This document shows positions 26,962 to 36,501 of a DNA stretch of 64,000 nucleotides, one piece after another. Source of the DNA: Thermocatellispora tengchongensis (lineage in GTDB: Bacteria > Actinomycetota > Actinomycetes > Streptosporangiales > Streptosporangiaceae); contig NZ_JACHGN010000028.1 of assembly GCF_014202315.1 (NCBI RefSeq), positions 1 through 64,000 of the forward strand, in the 5' to 3' direction. Position 1 is the stretch's first letter. Each line of letters begins with the position of its first letter. The notes under the pieces are model-generated. The model was not told the DNA's origin. It searched no databases and was given only the letters and a program-made list of their open reading frames with translations. Position numbers and translations under genes: made by a program.

Positions 26962-27894
26962 TTAAATCGTGACCTCGCTGCTGGCGGGCAGGCAGGACAG
27001 GAACGCCTCCACCAGAGGGCCCGGCTGCGCCCGCCACACGGCGTACAGGTCGAGGATCGGGACCGGGTCGTACAGGCGGACGGTCTTGGTGCGCGGGCCG
27101 CCGGTGGCGCCGTCGGCCATCCGGCCCCGCAGCGCGGACGCGAACCCGACCACCGGCTTGATCGCGGCGATGATCGCGGTCGCGTGCGGGTCGTCCACCT
27201 CCTCGGCCACCGTGAGCCGGATGCCGCTGGTCTGCGCGGCCGAGAAGATCGCGTCGTACATGGCCGAGGACTGCGCCCGGTTGAACAGGATGCACGACTC
27301 GCCGGCCAGCTCCACGAACGGCACCCGCTCGCGCGCCGCCCACGGGTGCCGCAGCCCGACCACCGCCACCAGGGGCACCCGCAGGAGATGTCGGCTGCGC
27401 AGGTCGGCGGCCAGCGGCCTGCCGTACACCATCGCGACGTCCAGCCTGCCCTCGCCCAGCGCGGCGAGCTGCGGCCCGGTGCGCATCTCCGACATCTCCA
27501 GGTCGATCTCCGGGTGGCGGGCGTTCAGCGTGGCCAGCGCCGCGGGCAGCACCCGCTGCCCGGCCGGGAAGTTGTAGCCCACGCGTACGGTGCCCGCCCG
27601 GCCCGCCGCCGCGGCCCTGGCCGCCTGCGCGGCCCGGCGCACCCGGGCCACGATGTCCTGCGCCCGCTCCCGGAACGCCTCGCCGGCGGGGGTGAGCCGC
27701 ACCTCGTGCGAGTTCCGCGCGACCAGCTCGACCCCGACAGAACGCTCCAGCCGCTGGAGGTGCTGGCTCAGCGACGGCTGCGCCAGGTGCAGCCGCGCCG
27801 CGGCCCGCCCGAAGTGCAGTTCCTCGGCTATCGCGAGGAACGAGATCAGATGCCGGAGTTCGATGCCCGGCCCAATGTCGCTGCTCGGCGCCAC
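26962..27894 (-). CDS. LysR-family regulator (paralogue 1)
   Basis: 310 aa; the GTG start follows GGGGAGG with a six-base spacer. HTH region: LISFLAIAEELHFGRAAARL, AQPSLSQHLQRLE. The effector domain includes YDAIFSAAQTSGIRLTVAEE. It is closely similar along its length to the LysR at 36502 and more distantly to the one at 37452. Because it lies just downstream of the two P450s rather than with the importer, it probably belongs to the lipid cluster. Confidence 0.9.
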   Translation of the reverse strand: MAPSSDIGPGIELRHLISFLAIAEELHFGRAAARLHLAQPSLSQHLQRLERSVGVELVARNSHEVRLTPAGEAFRERAQDIVARVRRAAQAARAAAAGRAGTVRVGYNFPAGQRVLPAALATLNARHPEIDLEMSEMRTGPQLAALGEGRLDVAMVYGRPLAADLRSRHLLRVPLVAVVGLRHPWAARERVPFVELAGESCILFNRAQSSAMYDAIFSAAQTSGIRLTVAEEVDDPHATAIIAAIKPVVGFASALRGRMADGATGGPRTKTVRLYDPVPILDLYAVWRAQPGPLVEAFLSCLPASSEVTI

Positions 27895-27982
27895 GCTCGG
27901 CCTCCCCTCGCCGGGCTAGACGGTACCCCGGCGAGGGGAGCGGCCGATTAACGCCCGGCATCGGGTCCAGAAACGCGCCCGT

Positions 27983-29206
27983 CTAGGCCAGCGAGACGGG
28001 CAGGGAGACGATCCCGCGGTGGATCAGGCTGGGCCGGTACTCCACGCCGTCGGCCGCCATGCGCAGCTCGGGCGCCCGCTCCAGCAGCGTGCGGAAGGCG
28101 GCCTCGGCCTCGATCCGGGCCAGCGGCGCGCCCACGCAGTAGTGCACCCCCAGGCTGAAGCCCAGGTGCCGGCGCGCGGGCCGGGTGCCGGCGTACCGGG
28201 TCACGTCGAAGACGTCGGCGTCCGGGTAGACCCGCTCGTCGCGGCTCGCCGAGGCCGTCAGCACCATCACCCCGTCGCCGCGGCGGAACTCGTGCCCGCC
28301 CACGGTCGTGTCGACCAACGCCACCCGGATCGTGAACTGCGTCGGCGCGTCGTAGCGCAGCATCTCGTCCAGCGACGGGGCGATCAGCTCCGGCCGCTCC
28401 CGCAGCAGCGCGAGCTGCCCCGGGTTGCGCAGCAGCGCCAGCATCCCGTTGCCGATCAGATTGATCGAGGTCTCCATGCCGGCGACCAGCAGCAGCACGC
28501 ACAGCCCCAGCACCTCGGGCTCGGAGAGCATGTCGCCCTCCTGCTCCACCCGGACCAGCTCGCTGAGCAGGTCGTCACCCGGCTCCACCCGCTTGCGCGC
28601 GATCAGCTCCGCGAAGTACCCCATGCACTCCCGCGCCGCCGCCCCGCGCTCGGCGATGGCGGCCTCGTCCAGCAGCGCGTCCGGGTCGCTGCCCCGCGCG
28701 ATGGCGAGCTGCCAGCGCCGGAACCTCTCCGCGTCCGCCACATCCGCCCCGAGCAGCCGGCCCGGGATCATCGCCACCGCGAGCGGCACCGCCAGCTCGT
28801 CCATCACGTCCAGCGACCCGCGCTTCACCGCGGCGTCCACCAGTTCGTCCACCACCCGGTTGGCCACCGGCACCATCGAGGCCACGGCCCGAGGCGTGAA
28901 CGCCTTGTTCACCAACCCCCGCAACCTGCCGTGCTCCGGCGGGTCCATCCGCACGAACGACCCCGGAATGGCCGCGATGGTGTCCCGGAACGGGCTGATC
29001 CCCGCCGAGTACCCATGCCCCCACTCCGCCCCGGTCAGCACCTGCGCGCACTCCTCGTACCGCGGGATCACCATCACCGGCACATCTCCCAGCAGATACG
29101 GCACCACCGCCCCCGCCTCCCGCATCCGTCGGTACACGGGGTAGGGGTCGGCATGGTTCTCCGGCTCGAACGCGTCGAAGACCACATCGGCCGTGGTCGC
29201 GGTCAT
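27983..29206 (-). CDS. Cytochrome P450
   Basis: 407 aa, soluble bacterial type. Oxygen-binding I-helix LVAGMETS, K-helix ExxR in EMLRY, and the heme loop LGFSLGVHYCVGAPLAR with Cys357 as heme ligand. AGGAG precedes the ATG. It is 9 bp downstream of, and co-transcribed with, a second P450. Both need an electron donor; a PDR-type reductase is encoded at 58794. The substrate is unknown; a fatty acyl chain is a reasonable guess from context. Confidence 0.92.
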   Translation of the reverse strand: MTATTADVVFDAFEPENHADPYPVYRRMREAGAVVPYLLGDVPVMVIPRYEECAQVLTGAEWGHGYSAGISPFRDTIAAIPGSFVRMDPPEHGRLRGLVNKAFTPRAVASMVPVANRVVDELVDAAVKRGSLDVMDELAVPLAVAMIPGRLLGADVADAERFRRWQLAIARGSDPDALLDEAAIAERGAAARECMGYFAELIARKRVEPGDDLLSELVRVEQEGDMLSEPEVLGLCVLLLVAGMETSINLIGNGMLALLRNPGQLALLRERPELIAPSLDEMLRYDAPTQFTIRVALVDTTVGGHEFRRGDGVMVLTASASRDERVYPDADVFDVTRYAGTRPARRHLGFSLGVHYCVGAPLARIEAEAAFRTLLERAPELRMAADGVEYRPSLIHRGIVSLPVSLA

Positions 29207-29215
29207 GGTCGGCTC

Positions 29216-30463
<1,248 letters not shown>

Positions 30464-30758
30464 TTCACTGCTCCGATCTGCAGGCCGGGGCCGTGCCGGT
30501 GGCTGGAATTCATCGGCCCCTCCGTGCTGGTCGCCCCGCAATGGTCGGTCGGCGCGGCGACCGGGAACAAGGGCGATATGCGGTCTCCTATCGCCTGATC
30601 GGGATTTCCGATAAATGAGCGGACGTCATTATCGGTGGCATCGATGGTGCCATTGACGGCCATTATCGAGGACCATTATTTACGGGCAATTCATGGCGCG
30701 GCCACGAATCGCTGCTGTGCTCGGCGGCATGAATTCCGCACGGTCCGAGGAGATCGCA
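30464..30758. promoter_or_regulatory. Divergent control region between P450s and FAAL operon
   Basis: No gene is seen in this gap. Bases 30590-30700 are unusually A+T rich. TGGCA-N7-TGCCA (30636-30652), a LysR/NodD-like inverted repeat, directly abuts a -35-like TTGACG (30653-30658), with TTATTT 17 bp on (30676-30681) as the -10. This would drive the FAAL operon rightward under regulator control. CATTATCG occurs twice within it. Confidence 0.5.
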
Positions 30759-32384
30759 TTGACCACGCTGACCGCGATGCTGGACGAGGTGGCCGCCACC
30801 CATCCGGACGTGGCCGCGCGGTTCTGGACCGAGTCCGAGACCATCACGTACGCCGAACTGGCCGCCGCCTCGCGGGCCATGGCCGCCGGCCTCGTGGCGC
30901 GCGGGGTCGCCCGGGGCGAGCCCGTCGGGCTGCTGTGCCCGAACGCGCCGGAGTTCCTGACCGGGCTGTTCGCGGTGCTGGCCGCCGGCGGCGCCGCGGT
31001 GCCGCTGCCGCTGCCGATGTCGGGGTCCGGCAGCGGCGGCTACGCCCGCAAGCTGGCCGCCATCGCCGGGGCCTCCCGCATGCGGCGGGTGCTCGTCTCG
31101 CACCGTTTCGGCACGCTCGGCGACCTCGGCGGCCTGGAGACCATCAGCACGGCGGGGCCGTTCGCGGGCGGCGGCCCGCTGCCGCCCGTCGGCCCGGACG
31201 ACCTGGCCATCGTGCAGTTCACCTCGGGCAGCACCGCCCTGCCCAAGGGCGTGCGCCTGACCCACCGCAACGTCGTCAGCGGCCTGCTCGCGATCCGCGA
31301 GGGCATCGCGCTCGGTCAGCGGGACGGCGGCGGCTTCTGGCTGCCGCTCTTCCACGACATGGGGCTGTTCGGCACGCTCTCCGCGGTGCTGATCGGCATC
31401 CCGGCGCACGTGTGGTCGCCGCTGTCGTTCGTGAAGAACCCCGGCCGCTGGCTGCGCGAGTTCGCCGAGAGCCGGGCCACGATCACCGCGATGCCCAACT
31501 TCGGCTACGACCACCTGCTCGCGCTGGTGGAGCCGGAGGAGGCGGCGGCGTACGACCTGCGGCACGTGCGGATCATGTTCAACGGCGCCGAGCCCATCCG
31601 GTACGAGTCGGTGCGCGCGTTCACCGAGCGCTTCGCGCCCGCCGGGCTCGCCCCCGAGGCGATGTTCGGCGTGTACGGGATGGCCGAGGCCACCCTCGCC
31701 GTCACGTTCCCGCCGCTGGGCCGCCCGCCGCGGTTCGACTGGGTGGACCGGGACGCGCTGGCCGGGACCGGCCGCGCCGTGCCGGCCGCCCCCGGAGCCG
31801 CCGGGGCACGGGCCGTCGCGGGCGTGGGCCGGCCGGTCGCCGGCGTGCGGCTGCGCATCGTGGACCCGGCCACCGGCCACGACCTCCCCGACGGCGCGGT
31901 CGGGGAGATCCTCATCCAGGGCGCCCCGGTCACCTCCGGCTACCTGGTCGCCGGCGCGGCCGACGCCGCCGCGGCGGCCGAGCCGTTCGCGGACGGCTGG
32001 CTGCGTACCGGCGACCTGGGCTACCGCCGCTCCGGCGAGGTGTTCGTCACCGGCCGGAGCAAGGAGATGATCACCGTGCGGGGCGCCAACTTCTACCCGC
32101 AGGACGTGGAGGCGGTGGCCCGCGAGACGCCCGGCGTGTTCAAGGGCCGGTGCGTGGCCGTGGCCGCGCCGAGCGGCGAGGAGGAGATGCTGCTCATCGC
32201 CGAGTCCGCGCTGACCGGCCCCGACGCCGACGCCCTCGCCGCCGACCTGCGCTCGCGGGTCGGCGCCGAGCTGGGCCTGACCGCCGTCACCGTCCACCTC
32301 GTACGCCCCCGCTCGATCCCCCGCACCAGCAGCGGCAAGGTGCAGCGCCTGGCCGCCCGTGACCTGTTGTCGCCCGCCATCTAA
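30759..32384 (+). CDS. Fatty acyl-AMP ligase (FAAL)
   Basis: 541 aa from a TTG preceded by GAGGAG (30747-30752) with a six-base spacer; upstream in-frame ATGs at 30693 and 30729 lack such sites. It activates a fatty acid as acyl-AMP and passes it to an ACP, rather than to CoA. The core motif is FTSGSTALPKGV. WLPLFHDMGLFG and ITAMPNFGYDHLL are characteristic of FAALs; the conserved late TGD and catalytic Lys (SSGKVQR) are intact. Its obvious partner is the stand-alone ACP at 33678 in the same operon. Confidence 0.88.
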   Translation: MTTLTAMLDEVAATHPDVAARFWTESETITYAELAAASRAMAAGLVARGVARGEPVGLLCPNAPEFLTGLFAVLAAGGAAVPLPLPMSGSGSGGYARKLAAIAGASRMRRVLVSHRFGTLGDLGGLETISTAGPFAGGGPLPPVGPDDLAIVQFTSGSTALPKGVRLTHRNVVSGLLAIREGIALGQRDGGGFWLPLFHDMGLFGTLSAVLIGIPAHVWSPLSFVKNPGRWLREFAESRATITAMPNFGYDHLLALVEPEEAAAYDLRHVRIMFNGAEPIRYESVRAFTERFAPAGLAPEAMFGVYGMAEATLAVTFPPLGRPPRFDWVDRDALAGTGRAVPAAPGAAGARAVAGVGRPVAGVRLRIVDPATGHDLPDGAVGEILIQGAPVTSGYLVAGAADAAAAAEPFADGWLRTGDLGYRRSGEVFVTGRSKEMITVRGANFYPQDVEAVARETPGVFKGRCVAVAAPSGEEEMLLIAESALTGPDADALAADLRSRVGAELGLTAVTVHLVRPRSIPRTSSGKVQRLAARDLLSPAI

Positions 32385-32399
32385 CGACGGAGGCCATGA

Positions 32400-33188
32400 A
32401 TGCACAGCTTCGACGTCTTCCGGCACTACGAGCGCCAGCACTGGCGCCTGGCAGACCTGCCCCTGGACGAGGTGAACCGGGACCTGGTCCGCCCCGAGTA
32501 CGTGACCCTGGCCAAGAGCGCGACGATGGGCGAGTCGAACGTCATCGCCGCCGTGCACGGGTTCCTGAACGAGTTCGTGGACGACTACGACTTCTCCACC
32601 TTCGCTGTGGTGTGGGGCTACCAGGAGGTGCAGCACCACTACGCCTTCCGCGCCTGGCTGGCCGCCGTGGGCGAGAGCGTGGACGACACCGCGGTGACCT
32701 CGATGCGCGAGCCGTACGCGCCGGGCACCACGCCGTCGGCGACGCTCGCCACCAACATCATCTCCGAGCTGACCGTCAACCACGTCTACCGCGCGGTCTC
32801 GGCCTGGGTCGAGGAGCCGGTGCTCAAGACGCTGCTGCTCAACGCCAGCCGCGACGAGGCCGGGCACGCCCGCGAGTTCATCCACTACGCCACCCGCCGG
32901 CTGGAGCGGCTGCCGGAGGAGCTGCCCTCGGTGCTGGAGACCCTGTACGTCTACAGCTCCGAGGCGAAGATCAAGCACCCGGTCAGCACGTTCAAGTCGG
33001 GGATCAGCGAGCTGGGCGAGCACGAGACCATCGACACCGGCTTCGAGCTGTTCCTGGAGAAGGTCGCCGCCGACGGCGAGCTGGACGTGCTGCACGGCAA
33101 GGTCCGGCGCACCTTCGGCAACATCACCGGCCTGGACCTGAGCAGCAACGCCAAGGTGCGCCGGGCCCTGGCCGAGGCCCTGGACTGA
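32400..33188 (+). CDS. Ferritin-like di-iron enzyme (acyl-ACP desaturase-like), A
   Basis: 262 aa, all-helical. Candidate iron ligands follow the ferritin-like pattern: Glu45, Glu76-x2-His79, Glu123, Glu153-x2-His156 (EVQHHYAF and DEAGHAREF). This is the two-ExxH pattern of soluble acyl-ACP desaturases and related oxygenases. Acting on the fatty acyl chain on the operon's ACP is inference. GGAGG lies six bases upstream; the stop overlaps the next ATG by one base. Sequence similarity to desaturase B (34870) is low. Confidence 0.75.
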   Translation: MHSFDVFRHYERQHWRLADLPLDEVNRDLVRPEYVTLAKSATMGESNVIAAVHGFLNEFVDDYDFSTFAVVWGYQEVQHHYAFRAWLAAVGESVDDTAVTSMREPYAPGTTPSATLATNIISELTVNHVYRAVSAWVEEPVLKTLLLNASRDEAGHAREFIHYATRRLERLPEELPSVLETLYVYSSEAKIKHPVSTFKSGISELGEHETIDTGFELFLEKVAADGELDVLHGKVRRTFGNITGLDLSSNAKVRRALAEALD

Positions 33189-33676
33189 TGGCCATCGACG
33201 TGCCCTGGTCGGTGCTGCCGGAGTACCACTGCTTCGGCTGCTCCCCGCACAACCCCTCCGGGCTCGGGCTCACCTTCACCCCGCACGAGGACGGCGTCGA
33301 GGCCCGCTTCGAGCTGGGCCGCGCGTTCGAGTCGTACCCGGGCGTGGTGCACGGCGGGCTGGTCGGGGTGATCTGCGACGAGACCATGGGCAACCTGATC
33401 GTGCTGGCCCGGCAGGTGCCCGCGTTCACCGTGTCGCTGCGCACGAGGTACGTGGCCCCGCTGCTGGTCGGCCGCCCGTACCGGTGCCTGGCCCGGCTCC
33501 GGGACGAGGAGCCCGGCCCCCTGATCCACGCCTACGCCGACGTCGTGGACGCCGACGGGGCCGTACGGGCCACCGCGACCGCGACGTACCAGTCCTTCGA
33601 CCTGGCCGAGCTCGCCCTCCCCGAGGACGAGATCGCGCTGCTGTCCACCCGGCTCGCCACCCCGAATGGAGCATGA
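33188..33676 (+). CDS. PaaI-like hot-dog thioesterase
   Basis: 162 aa. CFGCSPHNPSGLGLTF near the N-terminus and YPGVVHGGLVGVICDETMG are typical of small hot-dog acyl-thioesterases. It could release the finished acyl chain from ACP or CoA, or proofread misloaded ACP. It is coupled to the desaturase before it (TGATG) and 1 bp from the ACP gene. Confidence 0.82.
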   Translation: MAIDVPWSVLPEYHCFGCSPHNPSGLGLTFTPHEDGVEARFELGRAFESYPGVVHGGLVGVICDETMGNLIVLARQVPAFTVSLRTRYVAPLLVGRPYRCLARLRDEEPGPLIHAYADVVDADGAVRATATATYQSFDLAELALPEDEIALLSTRLATPNGA

Positions 33677-33677
33677 C

Positions 33678-33938
33678 ATGTCCGAGCACGGCATCGACGA
33701 CATCATCCGCACCCTCACCGAGATCGCCGCCGCCGAGACCGGCCTGCCCGCCGAGCGGCTCGGCCCGGACGTGGAGCTGCGCGGCGTGGAAGGCGTGGAC
33801 TCCGTCCGCGTGCTGCGCATGATCGCCAAGGTGGAGCGCCGGTACGACGTGGAGCTGGAGGACGAGGACGTCTTCGGCGCGACCACGATCGCCCAGGTGG
33901 CGGCCGTGGTGGACAAGGCGCTGCGGGAGATGGTGTGA
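33678..33938 (+). CDS. Stand-alone acyl carrier protein
   Basis: 86 aa from ATG 33678 (GGAG six bases upstream; ATG 33666 possible). The phosphopantetheine site is Ser42 in EGVDSVRVL. Acidic helices flank it. It is the likely acceptor of the FAAL product and the platform for the desaturases and methyltransferase. It ends in a GTGA overlap with the methyltransferase. It needs a phosphopantetheinyl transferase, none of which is encoded in this window. Confidence 0.9.
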   Translation: MSEHGIDDIIRTLTEIAAAETGLPAERLGPDVELRGVEGVDSVRVLRMIAKVERRYDVELEDEDVFGATTIAQVAAVVDKALREMV

Positions 33939-34849
33939 CGGCCCCCGTAGAGCAGGCGGAGCCCGTCCAGCACGCCGAGCACGCCGAGCACGCCGAGCAC
34001 GCCGAGCACGCCGAGCACGTCGAGTACGCCGACACCAACCAGCACTACGACCTGGACCCGGAGATCTTCGGCCGGTTCCTGGACCCGCTGCGCAAGTACA
34101 GCTCGGCGCTCTACACCTCCGAGACCGACACCTTGGCCGAGGCGCAGGAGCACAAGCTGCGCTTCGTCGCCGACCGGCTCGGGCTGCGCGGCGGGGAGCG
34201 GCTGCTCGACGTCGGCTGCGGGTGGGGCTCGCTGATCCTGTTCATGGCCCGCGAGCTGGGCTGCGACACGCTCGGCGTCAGCCCCGCCCCGCGCCAGCAC
34301 GACTACATCGCCCGCCGCGCCGCCGAGATGGGCGTCAGCGAGCGGGTGCGTACGCTGGTGGGGCACTTCGAGCGGCTGGACCTGCCCGAGCGCTCCTTCG
34401 ACGCGGTCACCATGCTCGGCTCGATCGTGCACATGCCCGACGCCGACGAGGTGTTCCGCCGGGCGCGGGCCGTGCTGCGCCGCGGCGGCGCGCTGTACGT
34501 CTCGGAGAGCTGCTTCCGCAGCGACGCGACGCACGCGGAGTTCGCCCGCCGCGCCGGGACCGACTTCGTGCGCGAGGACATCTTCGGCTGGGGCGACATG
34601 CGCCCGCTGTCGGCGCTGGTCGCCTCGGCCGAGCGGGCCGGCTTCTCCATCGCCTCGGTGGACGACCTGACCGGCCACTACCGGCGCACCATCGAGGACT
34701 GGCTGGCCAACGTGGACGCCTCGGCCGCCGAGCTGGACGCGCACGCCCCCGGCCTGGCCGCCAAGCTGCGGCACTACCTGGAGATCGCCAACGCGGGCTG
34801 GGGCTACACCACCAAGCACTACGCGCTGGTGTGCAAGAAGTCCCGCTGA
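33935..34849 (+). CDS. Cyclopropane-fatty-acid-synthase-type methyltransferase
   Basis: 304 aa. SAM-binding motif LLDVGCGWGSLILFMAREL (residues ~91-109) and the following GVSPAPRQHDYI match the CFA/mycolic-acid cyclopropane synthase family, which methylates or cyclopropanates double bonds in acyl chains. A pairing with the adjacent desaturases is natural: one makes the double bond, this enzyme modifies it. Residues ~13-30 are a His-Ala-Glu repeat encoded by a 9-bp tandem repeat. C- or O-methylation of another substrate remains possible. Confidence 0.82.
   Translation: MTAPVEQAEPVQHAEHAEHAEHAEHAEHVEYADTNQHYDLDPEIFGRFLDPLRKYSSALYTSETDTLAEAQEHKLRFVADRLGLRGGERLLDVGCGWGSLILFMARELGCDTLGVSPAPRQHDYIARRAAEMGVSERVRTLVGHFERLDLPERSFDAVTMLGSIVHMPDADEVFRRARAVLRRGGALYVSESCFRSDATHAEFARRAGTDFVREDIFGWGDMRPLSALVASAERAGFSIASVDDLTGHYRRTIEDWLANVDASAAELDAHAPGLAAKLRHYLEIANAGWGYTTKHYALVCKKSR
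33972..34025 (+). repeat. 9-bp tandem repeat (CACGCCGAG) inside methyltransferase gene
   Basis: Five exact CACGCCGAG units plus one CACGTCGAG give a (His-Ala-Glu)n tract at the protein's N-terminus. Such arrays change length by slippage without shifting frame. Confidence 0.85.
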
Positions 34850-34869
34850 CACCACGAGGAAGGACGCAC

Positions 34870-35712
34870 GTGGAGACCAGTGCCCTGCTCCGCCCCGGGG
34901 ACGTGGCCGAGGCCGTGGACGGCTTCCTGGCCGCCTCGCCCGCGGCGCGCGCCTGGGACGTGGAGACGGCCTTCGACTGGGCGGCGGCCGACGCCGGGCT
35001 GCTGACCGACGGGCAGCGCTCGGCGGTGCGGTTCGTCACCCTGATCGAGGACCACCTGCCCGGCTACTTCGACGTCTACCACCGCAACTTCCCGGTGGAC
35101 GACACCGTGGACCCCGCGGTGTTCACCCACAACCGGGAGCTGTACCACTTCACCGTACGGTGGGCGGCCGAGGAGGACACCCACGCCCGCGCGCTCGCCC
35201 GCTACCAGGAGGCGTCCGGCATGGCCGTGCGCGACGAGCTGCGCGAGGAGCTGGCCGTGGAAGGCCGCAAGCGGTTCGACCTGCCCTACGACCACCCGGT
35301 CCAGTTCTTCACCTACGCCCTGGTGCAGGAGAAGGCGACCCAGATCTACTACCAGCAGCTCCGCGAGGTGTGCGGCGATCCCGTGCTGCGCGCCGTGCTC
35401 ACCCGGCTCTCCCGCGACGAGGCCCGCCACTTCAGCTTCATGGCCGACGTGGTGGGCCGCTACCTGCGGGCGTACGGCGACACGGTGGCCGAGCCGATGC
35501 GCGACGTCATCGCCGCGTTCCGGATGCCGCTCGCCGACACCATGCGGGGCTACTGGCGGTGGGCCCTGAAGATCGCCGATGTGGCCCGCTACGACCACAC
35601 GGACGCGTACGAGCACCTGATCAAGGTGATCGACCGAGCCGTGGACGCCCCGACGCGGCGCATCGACGAGCTGACCGCGTTCATCTCGCGCTGCCGCGCC
35701 CTTCCCGCGTGA
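34870..35712 (+). CDS. Ferritin-like di-iron enzyme (acyl-ACP desaturase-like), B
   Basis: 280 aa from GTG 34870 (AGGAAGGA upstream). Putative iron ligands: Glu60, Glu102-x2-His105 (EEDTHARAL), Glu154, Glu184-x2-His187 (DEARHFSF), the classic acyl-ACP desaturase arrangement. It is expected to insert a double bond or oxygen into an ACP-bound chain. Two different di-iron enzymes in one operon suggest two successive oxidations. The last codons are tandemly duplicated beyond the stop. Confidence 0.8.
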   Translation: METSALLRPGDVAEAVDGFLAASPAARAWDVETAFDWAAADAGLLTDGQRSAVRFVTLIEDHLPGYFDVYHRNFPVDDTVDPAVFTHNRELYHFTVRWAAEEDTHARALARYQEASGMAVRDELREELAVEGRKRFDLPYDHPVQFFTYALVQEKATQIYYQQLREVCGDPVLRAVLTRLSRDEARHFSFMADVVGRYLRAYGDTVAEPMRDVIAAFRMPLADTMRGYWRWALKIADVARYDHTDAYEHLIKVIDRAVDAPTRRIDELTAFISRCRALPA

Positions 35713-35773
35713 CAGCGCTGCCGCGCCCTTCCCGCGTGACAGCTCTGCCCGCGTGACAGCTCTGCCCGCGTGA
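35691..35773 (+). repeat. Tandem echoes of the desaturase B stop region
   Basis: A 27-bp unit containing CCCGCGTGA (the last codons and stop) occurs at 35691 and again at 35718. Two shorter 17-bp relatives at 35743 and 35760 also keep CCCGCGTGA. Confidence 0.7.
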
Positions 35774-35814
35774 GCGGGGGGCGGGGAGGGGACGCCTCCC
35801 CGCCCCCCGCTCAC
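35770..35814. terminator. 45-bp perfect hairpin, bidirectional terminator
   Basis: A 20-bp perfect inverted repeat with a five-base GGACG loop separates two convergent genes. Its right arm includes the TGA stop of the minus-strand hot-dog gene (35811-35813). It should terminate transcription from both sides. Confidence 0.85.
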
Positions 35815-36278
35815 GCCTCCGGCTGGAACACCATGCAGGTACACGACCCGTGCGCGATCAGCTTGCCGGCCGCGTCCGTGATCCTGGCCTCGGCCGTGGC
35901 GGTGCGGCGTCCCACGTGCACCGTGTTCGCCCGGCAGGTCAGCCGTGAGTGGTCCATGCCGACCGAGCGGATGAAGTTCACCTTCAGCTCCAGCGTCGTG
36001 TACGCGACGCCGTCGCCCAGCTCGGTGAACACCGCGCTGCCCATCGCCGTGTCCATCAGCGTCGCGAGCACGCCGCCGTGCACGGTGAACATCGCGTTGA
36101 TCGTGGCCGGGTTGGGGTCGAGCACGTACACCGCCCGCCCCTTCTCCAGCGCCTCCACGGTGATGCCGAGCGAGGCGCCCACGCCGAGCCCCTCGCGCGC
36201 CCCCTGGTCCAGCAGCGTGCGCAGCTCCGTGATGCGGCTGGCGACGGGCCCGCTCACGGTGTTCTCGCCGACGGTCAT
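35811..36278 (-). CDS. PaaI-like hot-dog thioesterase
   Basis: 155 aa from the ATG at 36278, with GGGAGGAAG upstream. The catalytic-loop region reads NAMFTVHGGVLATLMDTAMGSAV and a later ELKVNFIRSVG, as in PaaI/menaquinone-type acyl-CoA thioesterases. The Cys-rich end (HGSCTCMVF) is usual for actinobacterial relatives. It is divergent from a LysR gene that may control it. Acyl release or CoA salvage in the lipid pathway is inference. Confidence 0.85.
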   Translation of the reverse strand: MTVGENTVSGPVASRITELRTLLDQGAREGLGVGASLGITVEALEKGRAVYVLDPNPATINAMFTVHGGVLATLMDTAMGSAVFTELGDGVAYTTLELKVNFIRSVGMDHSRLTCRANTVHVGRRTATAEARITDAAGKLIAHGSCTCMVFQPEA

Positions 36279-36501
36279 GCGACTTCCTCCCGAGATCCGG
36301 TGGTCGTGCCCGGATTCGAGCAAGGCCCGGTTGACGGCGAGTGAACACCGCGCGACAGGTGCCCCGGAACGGCCCGCCCATCGGGGATTCGAATCGTGCG
36401 ATCAGCCCCATACGGGCATTTCATCCACTGTTCGCCTCCCCCCGTACTGCCGTTCCCGCCCGCTGGGTCAGCCTGTTGTGGGACCCGTTGGGGAGGTCGC
36501 G
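36279..36501. promoter_or_regulatory. Thioesterase/LysR divergent gap with GATTCGAATC palindrome
   Basis: No gene is seen in these 223 bases. A perfect 10-bp palindrome GATTCGAATC (36386-36395) lies near the middle and could be the LysR site. No clear -35/-10 pair could be picked out. Confidence 0.35.

Noticed and set aside
32400-35712. Ribonucleotide reductase small chains
   Set aside because: The two ferritin-like proteins lack the RNR tyrosine context and large-subunit partner, and sit in a FAAL/ACP operon.
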